DNA from: an uncultured beta proteobacterium
GTDB taxonomy: Bacteria; Pseudomonadota; Gammaproteobacteria; Burkholderiales; Burkholderiaceae_C
Length of the DNA: 50,086 nt
Direction: 5' to 3'
Assembly (NCBI GenBank): GCA_903930255.1
Contig: CAIYYA010000020.1
Span: 1 to 50,086 of the forward strand
Shown here: positions 25,412 through 34,096 of the stretch, piece by piece
Numbering within the stretch: position 1 is the stretch's first letter
Layout: the number at the start of each line of letters is the position of its first letter
Notes under the pieces: generated by a model
Told to the model about the DNA's origin: nothing
Databases searched by the model: none
Seen by the model: only the letters and a program-made list of their open reading frames with translations
Position numbers and translations under genes: made by a program

Positions 25412-27508
25412 TTACTGCCACTGGTAAACATAGGTGACACCGATCAGGTTGACACTTTGGTTCGGCTCAGCCCGAACGGTGGTCCCGTCCGAATAGGTGA
25501 AGGCACGCCAAGTCCAGTCATCAGAGCTGATGTTTTGGTGTACCAGATCGAGCCGGACAGTTGCACGCTTGTCAACTTGATAAGTGGCAAACAATTTGAG
25601 GGCTGTTTCACGGTAACTGGTATCTGGCAGCCCAGTGGCCGCGCTTTGGGAATAAAGAGTTTTGTCGTCCAGGTAACTCAGGTTGGCACCCAGCTGCACC
25701 TTGCTGCTGGGTTTGCCCGTGACACCGAATGAGACACTCAAATTAGTGTTTTCCAAGACCGGCGCATTAGCCAAAGAGAGCGACTGACTCATGGTCTGGG
25801 TGGCCTGCGAAACATAACCGTTCAAGGCCCACACCCGAGACAGGGTGTACGACCAGTCCAGCCCCAACTGGCGCACACGTGCATCGTGCATGCCCAATCC
25901 GCTCGGACTGTTGTAACTATCGAGATTTTCTTCAGCACTCAATTGAAGGTTGAAGTCCTTATTGGGCTGCCAGTCGGCAGAAAGGCGCAGCTTGTTACGC
26001 TGACGGTCTGCTAGGGTGGGCATCAGTACTGCACCACTTCCTGGTGCAAAAGTGACAGCAGGGTTGGCAACTGCATTCACACCAGCGAGGTTGTTGCCAT
26101 TGGACTCGAACCAGTTGGAACCATCACGTTGGCTGCTTGACACGGAAACCGTGCCCCCAAGTTCATCATTCAGCCGACTGCGCAACTCGGCACGCAGACC
26201 GGTCTCCTGTGTTTTCTGACGTAACGCACTGATGCCGGCCAAGACGCTGCTGGCCGTGTAAGTACCCCGGTCAATTGATTCGTAGTCTGCCCCCAAAGTG
26301 CCACGGTGTGCACTGTTGAATTGCCAGTTGGCCTGCAATTTGGCTTGCAGCTTTCGATTTGGCAAATTGTGGTTTGTACCAATGGGGTTGTAGTTGAATA
26401 GATTGGTCTGGTCATCCTTATTTTCAATTCTAAGGTCACCCAACAATGACAGCTGCTGGGACCACCGCGAGCTAAAACCCAACTTGGCCAACGTTGTGTC
26501 CACTCTAGCACCCGGACTGCTTACTGCTACGGAACCATTGGGCACAACATGCAAAGGCCCCGTCAAACCACTTGGAAAATCGGCATTCTGCAGCGCAGTC
26601 GCCCAGGCCAACTTGAACGTCGTGCGGGTGGCCTGGCTGATGTCATAACTGCCGCTCAGGTCAAACTGATGCGCCTGGTTATCAGGTGGCAGAGCAATCT
26701 GGTAGTTGGAAGCAATCCCTGTAGACGTGCCAGAGACCGGACTCATGGTGCTGTTGGAATTACTGAAAACCGACCCGTAATAAGTGGCGTGAACACGGAA
26801 CTTGTCGAGGGAATAACTGGCACGGGCTTCAAGCTGGCTGTGATACGACTTGATGGGCTCAGGCAACAGCAAGGCAGGAAAATCGCCGAGACATGGCACC
26901 GCATTACTTGAGACACAGCCTCTGTTATTAACCAAGGCTCCGAACAAACGTGAACCGTCCTTTTCCTCGACTTTCACATTCACATACAGCTGCAATTGAG
27001 AAGAAATATCTCGGGTAAAGCCCAGCCCCAAGCCAGTACGTCTGGTTTTCAAGTCCAAATCAGTACCCGAGCCTGCGACAGCTAAACTGTTAACAACCGG
27101 TGCGGTTGTGCCAACACCGAGCAGGCCCGTGTTAACAATCAGCGGCTCGTAACGGGTAAGTTCGTTGTAGTTTGCGGCAAACTTCCAGGTCCCTGGATTT
27201 TTCCAAACAAATTCAAGTTCTCGCGTGTCGCCAAGCAAATTGGTACCAAGAAAGTCCACCCATTTGCCGGCCTGTGGGTCACGCAGACTGTAGTCGATAC
27301 CGAGAATGCCTAGCGTGGTGACTTGACGCAGGCCGCTGTATTGACCAAACAGTGATTTATCGGAACCAGAGCCATCGACGTGTCCGAGGCCAACACTGAC
27401 TGATGCCTCGACGGGCTCAGACTGCGCCTGCGCGCCAAGGCAGGCCAACCCTACTGCAATGGCCACAGAAGTTCGCACTGCAAAAGAAGGAAATGTGAAT
27501 GAGTTCAT
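25412..27508 (-). CDS. mtrB: MtrB/PioB-family outer-membrane porin of the electron conduit
   Basis: Beta-barrel protein of 698 residues with a signal peptide cleaved near GAQAQ (residue 29). Many amphipathic strands follow and the C-terminus is VTYVYQWQ. Size, the VEASVSVGLGHVDGSGSDKS and FGQYSGLR N-terminal segments, and position between the decahaem genes identify it as the sheath that lets MtrA cross the outer membrane. The CXXC pair known near the N-terminus of Shewanella MtrB is absent; the only mature cysteines are in RGCVSSNAVPCLG. CAGGAGAACC precedes the start. It lies 16 bases after mtrA, so the two are co-transcribed. Confidence 0.92.
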   Translation of the reverse strand: MNSFTFPSFAVRTSVAIAVGLACLGAQAQSEPVEASVSVGLGHVDGSGSDKSLFGQYSGLRQVTTLGILGIDYSLRDPQAGKWVDFLGTNLLGDTRELEFVWKNPGTWKFAANYNELTRYEPLIVNTGLLGVGTTAPVVNSLAVAGSGTDLDLKTRRTGLGLGFTRDISSQLQLYVNVKVEEKDGSRLFGALVNNRGCVSSNAVPCLGDFPALLLPEPIKSYHSQLEARASYSLDKFRVHATYYGSVFSNSNSTMSPVSGTSTGIASNYQIALPPDNQAHQFDLSGSYDISQATRTTFKLAWATALQNADFPSGLTGPLHVVPNGSVAVSSPGARVDTTLAKLGFSSRWSQQLSLLGDLRIENKDDQTNLFNYNPIGTNHNLPNRKLQAKLQANWQFNSAHRGTLGADYESIDRGTYTASSVLAGISALRQKTQETGLRAELRSRLNDELGGTVSVSSSQRDGSNWFESNGNNLAGVNAVANPAVTFAPGSGAVLMPTLADRQRNKLRLSADWQPNKDFNLQLSAEENLDSYNSPSGLGMHDARVRQLGLDWSYTLSRVWALNGYVSQATQTMSQSLSLANAPVLENTNLSVSFGVTGKPSSKVQLGANLSYLDDKTLYSQSAATGLPDTSYRETALKLFATYQVDKRATVRLDLVHQNISSDDWTWRAFTYSDGTTVRAEPNQSVNLIGVTYVYQWQ

Positions 27509-27524
27509 TTTGGTTCTCCTGTCA

Positions 27525-28439
27525 TCAGCGCATCAAAGACTTGGGAGTAAAGCCAGTTGACGACGGGTTATTGGAACCATGCACCTGGGTGTGGCAGTTG
27601 GTGCAACTGCGACCTTGCCACATGCCAACCGCGTTGATACTAGGCACCCCGCCCGGAGCGACGCCAATGGTCGAACCCAAGTGGGAGGTAGAGTGACATT
27701 GCTGGCATAACAGTGGTGCCCGCACCTTGAGCAGGGATGCCACCATGGTGCCATGTGAATTGTGGCAACTGGAACAGTCTTCTGCTACGGGGTCGTGCTG
27801 TTGCACAAACGGACCACGTTTTTCAGCATGGCAGGTGTAACAGGTGGCGTTAATGCTGTCGCGTTTGACCAATTTAGGACCTGCCGAGCCATGTACATTG
27901 TGACAATCCGCACAGGTCATCTTGCCTTCTGGCACCGGGTGGTGGGAAGGCTTGTTGAGTTGGGCACGTTGCTCTTTGTGACAGGTGTAGCAGACCTCCG
28001 TCTGGGTAGTCTTACGCAACACCTTGTCGCGATTGATGTGGGTTTGGTGACAAGCGCTGCATGCCACATCGGCTCCTTGGTGCTGGCTACCAGACCAAAG
28101 CACTTGTTTTGCATCTTTCACGTGGCATGTGAGGCAGACCTCGCTGAGCGCACTGCCAGACAGCGCTGACTTTTTGGAAAAAATGCGGTCGGGGGTGGGG
28201 TAACGCTCCGCACCAGGCGCTTTGACCAAGTGAGCCTTGCTTTGCCCGTGACATGTAATGCAATCCGGTGCGCGCTTATCTGCCGCAAAACCATGCGCAG
28301 ATCGGCTCATGTCTCGCATGTCTTCTGAATCATGGCACTCCACACACTGGGCTGTGCCCACCAATTCTTCGGCGTTAGCCAATCCTAATTGCCCCAGCAG
28401 CATCAGGCCAACAGACGCCAACAAATATTTGAGTCGCAT
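27525..28439 (-). CDS. mtrA: MtrA/DmsE-family periplasmic decahaem cytochrome
   Basis: Exported decahaem cytochrome of 304 residues. The signal peptide ends near LANA (residue 23). Ten CXXCH sites follow: CVECH, CITCH, CLTCH, CSACH, CYTCH, CADCH, CYTCH, CSSCH, CQQCH and CTNCH. It shows the alternating NVHGSAGP/NSHGTMV pattern of MtrA/PioA/DmsE. It forms the haem wire through the MtrB barrel. Shewanella MtrA is about the same length (~330). AAAAGGGAA precedes the start. Confidence 0.94.
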   Translation of the reverse strand: MRLKYLLASVGLMLLGQLGLANAEELVGTAQCVECHDSEDMRDMSRSAHGFAADKRAPDCITCHGQSKAHLVKAPGAERYPTPDRIFSKKSALSGSALSEVCLTCHVKDAKQVLWSGSQHQGADVACSACHQTHINRDKVLRKTTQTEVCYTCHKEQRAQLNKPSHHPVPEGKMTCADCHNVHGSAGPKLVKRDSINATCYTCHAEKRGPFVQQHDPVAEDCSSCHNSHGTMVASLLKVRAPLLCQQCHSTSHLGSTIGVAPGGVPSINAVGMWQGRSCTNCHTQVHGSNNPSSTGFTPKSLMR

Positions 28440-28513
28440 CCCGATTCCCTTTTAAACAATCATCGCCTAAACCAAATATCCATTGGGTTGACTTCGCACT
28501 TCAGTAACTTCAG

Positions 28514-28557
28514 GTGCCCACCACTTTTTCAGTGGTTTGCTTGAAAGCGGTGGGCAC
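28514..28557 (-). terminator. Intergenic stem-loop between the small cytochrome gene and mtrA
   Basis: GTGCCCACCACTTT (28514-28527) pairs with AAAGCGGTGGGCAC (28544-28557) with one mismatch and a 16-base loop. It begins 6 bases beyond the stop of the cytochrome gene on the minus strand. No long T-run follows, so it is more likely an mRNA processing or attenuation hairpin that sets the ratio of small cytochrome to Mtr proteins than a full terminator. Confidence 0.5.
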
Positions 28558-28563
28558 ACTACG

Positions 28564-28908
28564 TCAGTGCGACAAGTACCAATCGGCCATGTTTTTCAGC
28601 TCTTTCGGATCTTTGGTGTCGATGATCTTGTGCTTTTCTTCGGTGCCATCTGTCAGCTTGACCATCTGACCGTCCGTCATGTTCTTGATGGCTTTTTCCT
28701 GACCATCAGCTTTGCCCTTGTACTTCGCCGCGATTTTCTTCATGGACGGGCCCTTTTTGTCTTTGTCAGCCGCATGGCATTTCAGGCAATCGTTGGTTTT
28801 GGCAAGCGCTTTGGCCGCTTCCACATCAACGGCGGCATGCGCCGGAGCCATGCTGGCCATGACGAGAAGAACTGATGCACTGAGCATTGAGAGCGTAGAT
28901 TTGATCAT
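28564..28908 (-). CDS. Small class I cytochrome c
   Basis: Monohaem periplasmic cytochrome of 114 residues, about 90 after the signal peptide (ends near APAHA). The haem site is CLKCH in KTNDCLKCHAADKDKKGPSM. A methionine near the C-terminus (KNMADWYLSH) is the probable sixth ligand. It is a likely electron shuttle between the CymA-like quinol dehydrogenase and MtrA. First gene of the leftward mtr group, divergent from a second small cytochrome at 29239. The two share the pattern KYKGKAD...KIDTKDP-like, so they are paralogues. Confidence 0.9.
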   Translation of the reverse strand: MIKSTLSMLSASVLLVMASMAPAHAAVDVEAAKALAKTNDCLKCHAADKDKKGPSMKKIAAKYKGKADGQEKAIKNMTDGQMVKLTDGTEEKHKIIDTKDPKELKNMADWYLSH

Positions 28909-29021
28909 TTAAGTTTTCCTTAAGCTGGGTCAAGTTCGAAAAAAGTGATGCGGATTTGACAAGTATCAAGAGAAAACGTCAAGCGAAAAATGCTAGGGGT
29001 AAACCTTTATTAATGAAAGTT

Positions 29022-29035
29022 TTGATAAAGGTCAA
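29022..29035. promoter_or_regulatory. FNR/ANR-like box 1
   Basis: TTGATAAAGGTCAA differs from the FNR consensus TTGATNNNNATCAA at one conserved position. It lies in the 330-base gap between two divergent cytochrome genes, about 114 bases from the leftward start. This fits oxygen-responsive control of the electron-transfer genes. Confidence 0.45.
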
Positions 29036-29128
29036 TAAGTTTAAATATTGGTTATGACTGATATATCTGTGTTCGCTTTGTCAATTCAATTTTGACAGTC
29101 CTATTTGCTGGCCACGAATCGTCAAAAT

Positions 29129-29142
29129 TTGATTTAATTCAA
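29129..29142. promoter_or_regulatory. FNR/ANR-like box 2
   Basis: TTGATTTAATTCAA also differs from the consensus at one conserved position. It is centred about 103 bases before the rightward cytochrome start at 29239. A TGTCAA/TTGACA inverted repeat lies between the two boxes (29080-29098), whose right half could serve as a -35 element. Confidence 0.4.
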
Positions 29143-29238
29143 AAAACCAAACAATTTTTGTAAAGTTACAAGAGTAGGATGCGACACCATTACGTTTTTA
29201 TGTTTTCGCAAATTTTTTATTGAATAAGGAAAGTTGTT

Positions 29239-29589
29239 ATGCGTCAGATTAAGTTAGCTGGATTGGCTCCGTATATTTTTACCTTTGGTTTGTTTGGCGC
29301 TGCCATGTCGGCGCAAGCACAAGCGGTGGATGTGGCTGCTGCCGAGCTTTTGGCCACCAAGAGCAATTGCACCAAGTGCCACTCAGTTGACAAGAAAAAA
29401 GACGGTCCACCCTATAAGGAAACGGTTGCTAAATACAAAGGCAAGGCAGATGCCGAAGCCAAGTTGACCAAGCACATCACCACCGGCCCAAAGATCAAGA
29501 TCGACGGGGTTGAAGAAGATCACCAGATCGTCAAGACCAAAGACCCGGCAGCTATTAAAAATCTGGTTCAATACATTTTGTCGCGCTAA
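29239..29589 (+). CDS. Small class I cytochrome c
   Basis: Monohaem periplasmic cytochrome of 116 residues. The signal peptide is cleaved near SAQAQA (residue 30) and the haem site is CTKCH in SNCTKCHSVDKKKDGPPY. The C-terminal part (IVKTKDPAAIKNLVQYILSR) lacks the methionine seen in the paralogue at 28564-28908. AAGGAAAG lies before ATG. It starts a rightward group with the tetrahaem quinol dehydrogenase 23 bases downstream, so it probably carries electrons from it. Confidence 0.9.
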   Translation: MRQIKLAGLAPYIFTFGLFGAAMSAQAQAVDVAAAELLATKSNCTKCHSVDKKKDGPPYKETVAKYKGKADAEAKLTKHITTGPKIKIDGVEEDHQIVKTKDPAAIKNLVQYILSR

Positions 29590-29612
29590 GCCCAGGCTTG
29601 CTGAAAAGTCGT

Positions 29613-30203
29613 ATGACTTCACTTGTTCAAAATTTGCGCGCACGCTGGAAATTGGTGCTCGTCTTGCTGATGGGACTGTTTGTGTTTTCAGTCTCGGTGG
29701 GCATTTCGGGTGCCTATGTTTTGGCACACACCAGCACCGAAGAATTCTGTGTTAGTTGCCATGAAATGTCGTATAACTTTGCCGAATACAAAGGCACGAT
29801 TCATGACACCAACCGCACGGGTGTGCGAGCCATTTGCACCAATTGCCATGTGCCGCATGAGCCTGGGCCGTTGGTGTGGGCCAAGATCAAGGCGACCAAA
29901 GACCTTTACTACACCTACATTTCGCCTTCGATTGACACCCCCGAGAAATTTGAGGCCAAGCGTGCCGAGATGGCGCAGCGGGTTTGGCGTGAGATGAAAG
30001 AGAGCGACTCGCACCAGTGCCGCAGTTGTCATCGTGCTGATAAGATGAGCGTGGACTTGCAATCAGAAAAAGCCAAAGCACGCCACGCCAAAGGCAAGGC
30101 TGAAGGGCTGACCTGCATTGAGTGCCATTTTGCAATTGCGCACAAGGAGCCAGCCGGGCCGGGACCTGCTGAGCTGTTTGGCAAAAAAGCAGAAGCCAAA
30201 TAA
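29613..30203 (+). CDS. NapC/NirT/CymA-type tetrahaem quinol dehydrogenase
   Basis: Membrane-anchored tetrahaem cytochrome of 196 residues. One N-terminal span (KLVLVLLMGLFVFSVSVGIS) is followed by a periplasmic domain with CVSCH, CTNCH, CRSCH and CIECH. The first site continues EM, as in NrfH/CymA where a nearby Met ligates haem 1. These proteins oxidise membrane quinol and reduce periplasmic partners. Beside an MtrCAB conduit it is best read as the CymA equivalent, but I give no symbol since NapC/NrfH relatives are hard to separate. ATG 29613 is preferred over TTG 29598. Confidence 0.9.
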   Translation: MTSLVQNLRARWKLVLVLLMGLFVFSVSVGISGAYVLAHTSTEEFCVSCHEMSYNFAEYKGTIHDTNRTGVRAICTNCHVPHEPGPLVWAKIKATKDLYYTYISPSIDTPEKFEAKRAEMAQRVWREMKESDSHQCRSCHRADKMSVDLQSEKAKARHAKGKAEGLTCIECHFAIAHKEPAGPGPAELFGKKAEAK

Positions 30204-30238
30204 GCTGATGATTTGATTTATAACCTGAGGAGAAACCG

Positions 30239-30709
30239 ATGAAGTTGAATTTGATAAGTGCTGTGATTTGTGCTGTCTTTGCGGTGCCTGCAATGGCCTC
30301 CGATGTGACCTATCGCAACGATATTGCCCCCATGATCAAAAAGATGTGTTCTGAGTGTCATGGACCCATGTCGCCGTCGCTGGCTGATTTTTCACTTGAT
30401 CAGGAAAAGTTCAAGAAAGACAAGCAGGGTCCTAAAACCGATACTTACGCAGATTTGCTGCAAATTATTGGCTGGCCTGATTCGGGAGCGCTGATGCGTC
30501 GTTTGGACGACGGCACCAACGCAGCCGACAAAAAACCGGGCAATATGAATAAGTATTTGGGTGAAACCGATGCTGAGCGCGCTGCGAATTTGGCCATCTT
30601 CAAGGCTTGGCTGGGTGATGGTGCCTGGAACTTGAACCGTTGGGCCAAGCGTGGCGATGTGCCTGCGATCACCAAAGATCAACTGGACAAGCTGAAATTA
30701 AAATACTGA
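30239..30709 (+). CDS. Monohaem cytochrome c-like protein
   Basis: Exported protein of 156 residues with a signal peptide (cleaved near AMA, residue 20) and one haem site CSECH in IKKMCSECHGPMSPSLADF. The rest (QIIGWPDSGALMRRLDDG and NMNKYLGETDAERAANL) resembles cytochrome proteins that accompany NapC-type genes, but I cannot name a specific family. TGAGGAGAAACC is a strong ribosome binding site. Last gene of the 29239-30709 group, followed by a terminator. Confidence 0.85.
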   Translation: MKLNLISAVICAVFAVPAMASDVTYRNDIAPMIKKMCSECHGPMSPSLADFSLDQEKFKKDKQGPKTDTYADLLQIIGWPDSGALMRRLDDGTNAADKKPGNMNKYLGETDAERAANLAIFKAWLGDGAWNLNRWAKRGDVPAITKDQLDKLKLKY

Positions 30710-30743
30710 TCGATTAAACGGGCCAAACTGGCCAGTGCACATC

Positions 30744-30771
30744 AAAAGCCGCTGCAATCCAGCGGCTTTTT
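30744..30771 (+). terminator. Rho-independent terminator
   Basis: AAAAGCCGCTG, loop CAATC, CAGCGGCTTTTT: a GC-rich stem with a T-run, 35 bases after the cytochrome stop. Its A-rich left side means it can also end the leftward ATPase transcript. Confidence 0.92.
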
Positions 30772-30785
30772 ATTGGGTGTTTAGA

Positions 30786-31964
30786 TCAAATGCCGGTCGC
30801 CAGAGTCTGCATGGCGACATGCAGGGGCATTACCTGAATGTCATCGCTCAAAGGGTAGCTTTCAGTGCCAGGGTAGATTAACCATTTCCGACGCGGTTGG
30901 ATGTCATCGCAGGCGCTGTAGAAACCGCGTTCCATCTTTGGCGTTGTGCTGCGCTTGATCTCTATGGCCCAGTGCTCCCCATTGGGCCAAGTCAGCAGCA
31001 GGTCAATCTCTGCACCGGCATTGCTACGGTAGAAACTGGGCGTTGTGCCAGCCGGGGCGACGGCCAGCAAGCTCTCGATCACATGCCCCTCCCAACTGGC
31101 GCCTACGATCGGATGGGATAGCAGGGCATCCATGTCGCTGATACCCAGCAAACTGTGCAGCAAGCCGCTGTCGCGGATGTAAACCTTGTGTGATTTGACC
31201 AAACGCTTGCCCTGATTACTATGCCACGGGGCGAGTTGTCGGGTCAGTAAAAGGTCGGTCAGTAAATCTAGATAGCCATTCGCGGTTCGGGTATCAAGCC
31301 CCAGGTTTCGCGCTAACTGCGCAATGTTCAGAGTGCTTCCTTGCAGGTGCGCCAGCATGGTCCAAAACCTGCGCAGCAACTCTGAACTGGTGCGTGGTGC
31401 AAATTGCGCCACATCACGTTCCAGATAGGTTCGGGTAAAGTCGCGCCGCCATTGCACACTCGCAAGCTCGTTTTGCGCCGTTAACGATTGCGGAAAACCA
31501 CCGCGAACCCACAGGCTGTCCCATAGCGAGGGCGGAACCTCCAACCGATGTAGACCGCTGAGCTCGACGAACGCAATGCGACCGGCCAATGTTTCGCTAC
31601 TGTGCTGGATCAGATCCAGTGATGCCGACCCCAGCAACAAATACAAGCCGTTGGAGCGCGTGCCATGCGTGCTGCCGGTGCGACGGGCTTGGTCGATCAG
31701 ACCGCGCAACGGTTCAAACAAGCTGGGCAGCCGCTGCACCTCATCAAGCACAACCAGCTTGTCCTGGCGTTGGCGCAGGTACTGCTCGACGTTGCTCAGC
31801 TTGTTGCGATCCTCAGGCGATTCAAGGTCTAAGTAGATCCCATCGGGTTGTGCAACCTGGAAAGCCAAGGTCGTCTTGCCCACTTGGCGAGGCCCTAGCA
31901 GCACAACCGCAGGAGAGCGGTCGAGTGCGCGCTGTATTTCAGGAAGTTTGTATCGGTCAAACAT
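30786..31964 (-). CDS. AAA-type ATPase with DUF4143-like C-terminus
   Basis: ATP-binding protein of 392 residues. Walker A LLGPRQVGKTTLAFQV lies near 22-37, Walker B KLVVLDEVQRLP near 70-81 and a sensor segment YLLLGSASLDL near 130. The C-terminal half has a winged-helix-like part (STLNIAQLARNLGLDTRT) and the nuclease-like DUF4143 end (SNAGAEIDLLLTWPNGEHWA, then IEIKRS). Such proteins are widespread, mobile and mostly uncharacterised. The E-x-D...E-x-K pattern suggests a PD-(D/E)XK-type site. It stands alone. Confidence 0.88.
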   Translation of the reverse strand: MFDRYKLPEIQRALDRSPAVVLLGPRQVGKTTLAFQVAQPDGIYLDLESPEDRNKLSNVEQYLRQRQDKLVVLDEVQRLPSLFEPLRGLIDQARRTGSTHGTRSNGLYLLLGSASLDLIQHSSETLAGRIAFVELSGLHRLEVPPSLWDSLWVRGGFPQSLTAQNELASVQWRRDFTRTYLERDVAQFAPRTSSELLRRFWTMLAHLQGSTLNIAQLARNLGLDTRTANGYLDLLTDLLLTRQLAPWHSNQGKRLVKSHKVYIRDSGLLHSLLGISDMDALLSHPIVGASWEGHVIESLLAVAPAGTTPSFYRSNAGAEIDLLLTWPNGEHWAIEIKRSTTPKMERGFYSACDDIQPRRKWLIYPGTESYPLSDDIQVMPLHVAMQTLATGI

Positions 31965-31977
31965 CCGTGTAATTATT

Positions 31978-31989
31978 ACATCATGATGT
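31978..31989. promoter_or_regulatory. 12-base palindrome before the ATPase gene
   Basis: ACATCATGATGT lies 13 bases upstream of the ATPase start codon, overlapping where the promoter should be. It may be an autoregulatory operator. Short palindromes also occur by chance. Confidence 0.3.
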
Positions 31990-32028
31990 TTGTTTTACAA
32001 GGCTAAATCGCGACTTAGCGCCATTTGC

Positions 32029-32637
32029 TTATTTCAGTAAACCCTCTGCGCGCAGCGCCTCTTGCACTGCTGGACGGGCACCCACACGAGCCATAAAGGC
32101 CATCAGGTTGCCCAGACCAGAGGTGTCAATGCCCACATGCTTGCCCCAGCCAGCAACCACAAACAAATAGGCATCGGCCACACTGAAGTTCTCGCCCAGC
32201 AGATAAGTCTTGCCAGCCAACTCGCCGTCAACCCATTGCAGGCGGCTGTTCAAGCGGGTTCGGGCCAGGGCTTTGGCATCGTCTGGCATGCCTGGCGTGA
32301 ACAGGGGTGAGAAGCCTTTGTGCAACTCGGTGCCGATGGTGTTGAGCCACTCTTGCAGCTTGTAGCGCTCCCAACTGCCGTTGGCTGGTGCCAGGTTTTT
32401 CTCTGGCACTTGATCGGCGATGTATTGCACAATGACCGGGCCTTCGCGCAGGGTGCGACCATCGTCGAGCACCAAGTAAGGCACATAACCCAGCGGGTTG
32501 ATGCTGTAGTAGTCGGTGCCGTCGGTGAGTTGGTGCGTTTTGGTGGGGGCGGCAATGGCTTCAAACGCCAATCCAGACTCTTTCAAAACGATGTGCGGCG
32601 AGAGTGAGCAAGCACCGGGAGAGTAATAAAGCTTCAT
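32029..32637 (-). CDS. Glutathione S-transferase
   Basis: A 202-residue GST of the beta (bacterial) class. The N-terminal thioredoxin-like domain begins MKLYYSPGACSLSPHIVLKE with the conserved Cys10/Ser region and GYVPYLVLDDGRTLREGPVI. The C-terminal helical domain has NFSVADAYLFVVAGW. It conjugates or transfers glutathione to electrophiles in the cytosol. Single gene with an intergenic gap of about 80 bases to pfp. Confidence 0.93.
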   Translation of the reverse strand: MKLYYSPGACSLSPHIVLKESGLAFEAIAAPTKTHQLTDGTDYYSINPLGYVPYLVLDDGRTLREGPVIVQYIADQVPEKNLAPANGSWERYKLQEWLNTIGTELHKGFSPLFTPGMPDDAKALARTRLNSRLQWVDGELAGKTYLLGENFSVADAYLFVVAGWGKHVGIDTSGLGNLMAFMARVGARPAVQEALRAEGLLK

Positions 32638-32718
32638 AGATTTCCTTTTTGACGAATCGGGTTGTTGATATAAAAACTATAGCGTGTCGCGCTTAGCCAC
32701 AGGGCGCTAGAGGTCAAT

Positions 32719-33933
32719 TTATTCATGCAAAACTTTGGCTACCGGGTGATGCCGCAGACGAAATGCGTCTGGCATGCCTGAGCCCAAGAGTGGGCGCAAA
32801 TACATGCGAAAAGCGTCTGTTACATCGGTGCCGCTGGCGGTGATGAACTCGTCTTCCATGACGCGGGTTTTTCCTGCCACGGCATCGAGCTCGAGCAGCT
32901 CGTAGTCAACAGAATAAAACCCGGTGCGCTTGATGGCGACCGAGCCATCGCGGCTGCCCCACATGGCAAACTGCACCGCTTTTTCGCCCACTTCGCGGGC
33001 TTCGCGCTGGTCGACGTCTGACACACAGCCGATGAAAGAACGTTGCAGATAGCCAAAGGTGTCGCCCCGCACACGCTTGATTTTGAGCTTGGACTTGATC
33101 TCTTCGCAGAGCAAATCAGCCAAAGCGCCATTGCCTGAGAGTTGCACATTGCCATGCGCATCGTGTTCCATTTCTTTGGCCAGCAAGGCTGCAATGGGTG
33201 TGCCCGATGCATCATGAATGCCCTCCGAAACGGCAATCACGCAGCGGCCATGGCGCTCGTACATCGTTTTTACATCGGCCAAAAATTTGCTCAGATCAAA
33301 AGTGCGCTCGGGCAGATAGATCAGGTGCGGGCCATCATCCGGGAATTTTTTGCCCAGAGCCGATGCAGCTGTTAGAAACCCGGCATGGCGGCCCATGACA
33401 ACGCCAACATAGACACCGGGCAGGGCAGCGTTGTCGAGGTTGGCCCCGGCAAAAGCCTGTGCGACAAAACGTGCAGCCGATGGAAAACCCGGTGTGTGAT
33501 CGTTGCCCACCAGGTCGTTGTCAATGGTTTTGGGTATGTGAATGCTGCGCAATGGGTAGTTTGCCGCACGGGCTTCTTCGCTAACGATGCGCACGGTGTC
33601 GGATGAGTCGTTGCCACCAATATAGAAGAAATGTCCAATTTTGTGCGCTTGCAATACTTTGAAAATCTCATGGCAATAGGCCGCGTCGGGTTTGTCGCGG
33701 GTGGAACCCAAAGCGCTTGACGGGGTGTTGGCAACCAGTTCGAGGTTGTGACTGGTTTCCTGAGTCAGGTCTACAAAGTTTTCGTCAATGATGCCGCGCA
33801 CACCGTGCAGCGCGCCATAAATATGGCCGATCTGGCTGAAGCGCCGCGCTTCGAGCGCAACCCCAACCAGCGACTGGTTGATCACGGCGGTGGGGCCACC
33901 GCCTTGTGCGACAAGTATTTTTCCGGATGCCAT
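32719..33933 (-). CDS. pfp: Pyrophosphate-dependent 6-phosphofructokinase
   Basis: PFK of 404 residues with GGGPTAVINQS near residue 11, YIGGNDSSDT, PKTIDNDL and VVMGRHAGF. Asp in GGND and Lys in PKTID replace the two glycines of ATP-dependent enzymes. These are the known markers of pyrophosphate use. It catalyses the reversible step between fructose 6-phosphate and fructose 1,6-bisphosphate, saving ATP in glycolysis and serving in gluconeogenesis. It is divergent from mnmG across about 160 bases. Confidence 0.92.
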   Translation of the reverse strand: MASGKILVAQGGGPTAVINQSLVGVALEARRFSQIGHIYGALHGVRGIIDENFVDLTQETSHNLELVANTPSSALGSTRDKPDAAYCHEIFKVLQAHKIGHFFYIGGNDSSDTVRIVSEEARAANYPLRSIHIPKTIDNDLVGNDHTPGFPSAARFVAQAFAGANLDNAALPGVYVGVVMGRHAGFLTAASALGKKFPDDGPHLIYLPERTFDLSKFLADVKTMYERHGRCVIAVSEGIHDASGTPIAALLAKEMEHDAHGNVQLSGNGALADLLCEEIKSKLKIKRVRGDTFGYLQRSFIGCVSDVDQREAREVGEKAVQFAMWGSRDGSVAIKRTGFYSVDYELLELDAVAGKTRVMEDEFITASGTDVTDAFRMYLRPLLGSGMPDAFRLRHHPVAKVLHE

Positions 33934-34096
33934 GAAAGTGCTCCTGTACCGTAGTTGATGGGTAGATTGTGCCTTTGAACCTGTGATGTGCGTGGGGGAA
34001 TGCTATGGTTTTTTAAGGCTTCGGTAAAATTCGCCTGGTGCTGTTTTGCACTGAGTGCGCGCTTTTTAGTGACGGCAACTTTTTTGATTGAACTCC

